Shown one piece after another: positions 62,805 to 64,000 of a DNA stretch of 64,000 nt. The position numbers and the translations under genes are program-made. The stretch is from Ascidia mentula (lineage: Eukaryota > Chordata > Ascidiacea > Phlebobranchia > Ascidiidae), in NCBI GenBank assembly GCA_947561715.1, contig OX387205.1:7073001-7137000 (forward strand), given 5' to 3'. The notes beneath the pieces are model-generated. The model was not told where the DNA came from and made no database searches. It saw only the letters and a program-made list of their open reading frames with translations. Each line of letters opens with the position of its first letter. Positions within the stretch are counted from its first letter, which is position 1.

Positions 62805-64000
62805 CTGTGCGATTTCAGCACTTGTCCATTTTGCAGTATATGACTTTTCGATAAAAAATATTTTTTTTCAGTACAAGCTTTATTATACAGTGGTAAACGC
62901 TGATACTCCAGTATTGCTTTTGCGGTTGCACAACGTATGTGACTATGCGATTTCAGCACTTTTCCATTTTGCAGTATATGACTTTTCGATAAAAAATATT
63001 TTTTTTCATTGCAAGCTTTATTATACAGTGGAAAACGCTGATACTCCAGTACTGAGTTTGCGGTTGAACAACGTATGTAACTGTGCGATTTCAGCACTTG
63101 TCCATTTTGCAGTATATGACTTTTCGATAAAAAATGTTTTTTTTTCAGTACAAGCTTTATTATACAGTGGAAAACGCTGATACTCCAGCACTGAGTTTGC
63201 GGTTGCACAACGTATGTAACTGTGCGATTTCAGCACTTGTCCATTTTGCAGTATATGACTTTTCGATAAAAAATATTTTTTTTCAGTACAAGCTTTATTA
63301 TACAGTGGTAAACGCTGATACTCCAGTATTGCTTTTGCGGTTGCACAACGTATGTGACTATGCGATTTCAGCACTTTTCCATTTTGCAGTATATGACTTT
63401 TCGATAAAAAATATTTTTTTTCATTGCAAGCTTTATTATACAGTGGAAAACGCTGATACTCCAGTACTGAGTTTGCGGTTGAACAACGTATGTAACTATG
63501 CGCTTTCAGCACTTATCCATTTTGCAGGATATGACTTTTCGATAAAAAATATTTTTTTTCATTACAAGCTTTATTATACAGTGGAAAACGCTGATACTCC
63601 AGTATTGCTTTTGCGGTTGCACAACGTATGTAACTATGCGATTTCAGCACTTGTCCATTTTGCAGTATATGACTTTTCGATAAAAAATATTTTTTTTCAT
63701 TACAAGCTTTATTATACAGTGGAAAACGCTGATACTCCAGTATTGCGTTTGCGGTTGCACAACGTATGTAACTATGCGCTTTCAGCACTTGTCCATTTTG
63801 CAGTATATGACTTTTCGATAAAAAATATTTTTTTTCAGTACAAGCTTTATTATACAGTGGAAAACGCTGATACTACAGTACTGAGTTTGCGGTTGCACAA
63901 CGTATGTAACTATGCGATTTCAGCACTTGTCCATTTTGCAGTATATGACTTTTCGATAAAAAATATTTTTTTTCAGTACAAGCTTTATTATACAGTGGTA

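Larger units (their letters stand above)
52699..64000 (-). repeat. 138-bp satellite array, minus orientation, segment 2
   Basis: About 82 units from the transposon to the window end. It begins with the TA target copy and continues the interrupted unit (TATGCGCTTTCAGC). Block repeats are frequent: about 52715-53377 recurs at +1,107 bp, 53822-54660 recurs at +969, and 59196-62804 contains tandem 1,110-bp blocks. The AATTT insertion marker appears at about 57745, 59825, 60935 and 62045. No gene is seen. The array runs off the window. Confidence 0.97.

Overview
The window is almost entirely one tandem satellite carrying three transposable-element insertions. I see no free-standing host gene, tRNA, rRNA or CRISPR array. 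The organism is a metazoan, most likely an invertebrate: there is an L2/CR1-like LINE, a BEL/Pao LTR element (a metazoan-only family) and a spliced gene resembling DUF4806 proteins. An arthropod such as a tick would fit, but nothing here identifies the species.

The satellite covers about 51.8 kb (about 81% of the window), roughly 375 copies of a 138-bp AT-rich unit. Each unit has a HindIII site (AAGCTT), a 14-bp A/T palindrome and two shorter dyads. The unit length is a multiple of three, and one frame on each strand is largely free of stops. The long repetitive open frames across the array follow from this. They start mostly at GTG and are not treated as genes.

Layout. 1-34152: satellite in one orientation, called plus. 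It is interrupted by a 5'-truncated LINE (1047-3051, antisense) and a complete-looking BEL/Pao element (11090-18070) with two 455-bp LTRs that read as identical and a 5-bp target duplication. At 34152/34153 the array flips orientation. 34153-64000: the same satellite in minus orientation, interrupted at 49468-52698 by a 3.2-kb DNA transposon. That element has 14-bp terminal inverted repeats, a TA target duplication, a transposase C-terminal exon and a decayed multi-exon gene.

Within each arm, blocks of units are duplicated as higher-order repeats: 690 bp (5 units), 3,864 bp (28 units), about 1,110 bp (8 units) and about 4.8-5.5 kb. Because neighbouring blocks are paralogous, empty versions of all three insertion sites can be read in the same window. 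This orders events: the LINE and BEL copies look younger than the block duplications around them. The DNA transposon site appears in several copies as TA, TATA, TTA or deleted, which looks like a fossil series of excision footprints. That series, a 19-bp piece of satellite inside the transposon's right end, and the orientation switch are the most interesting observations.
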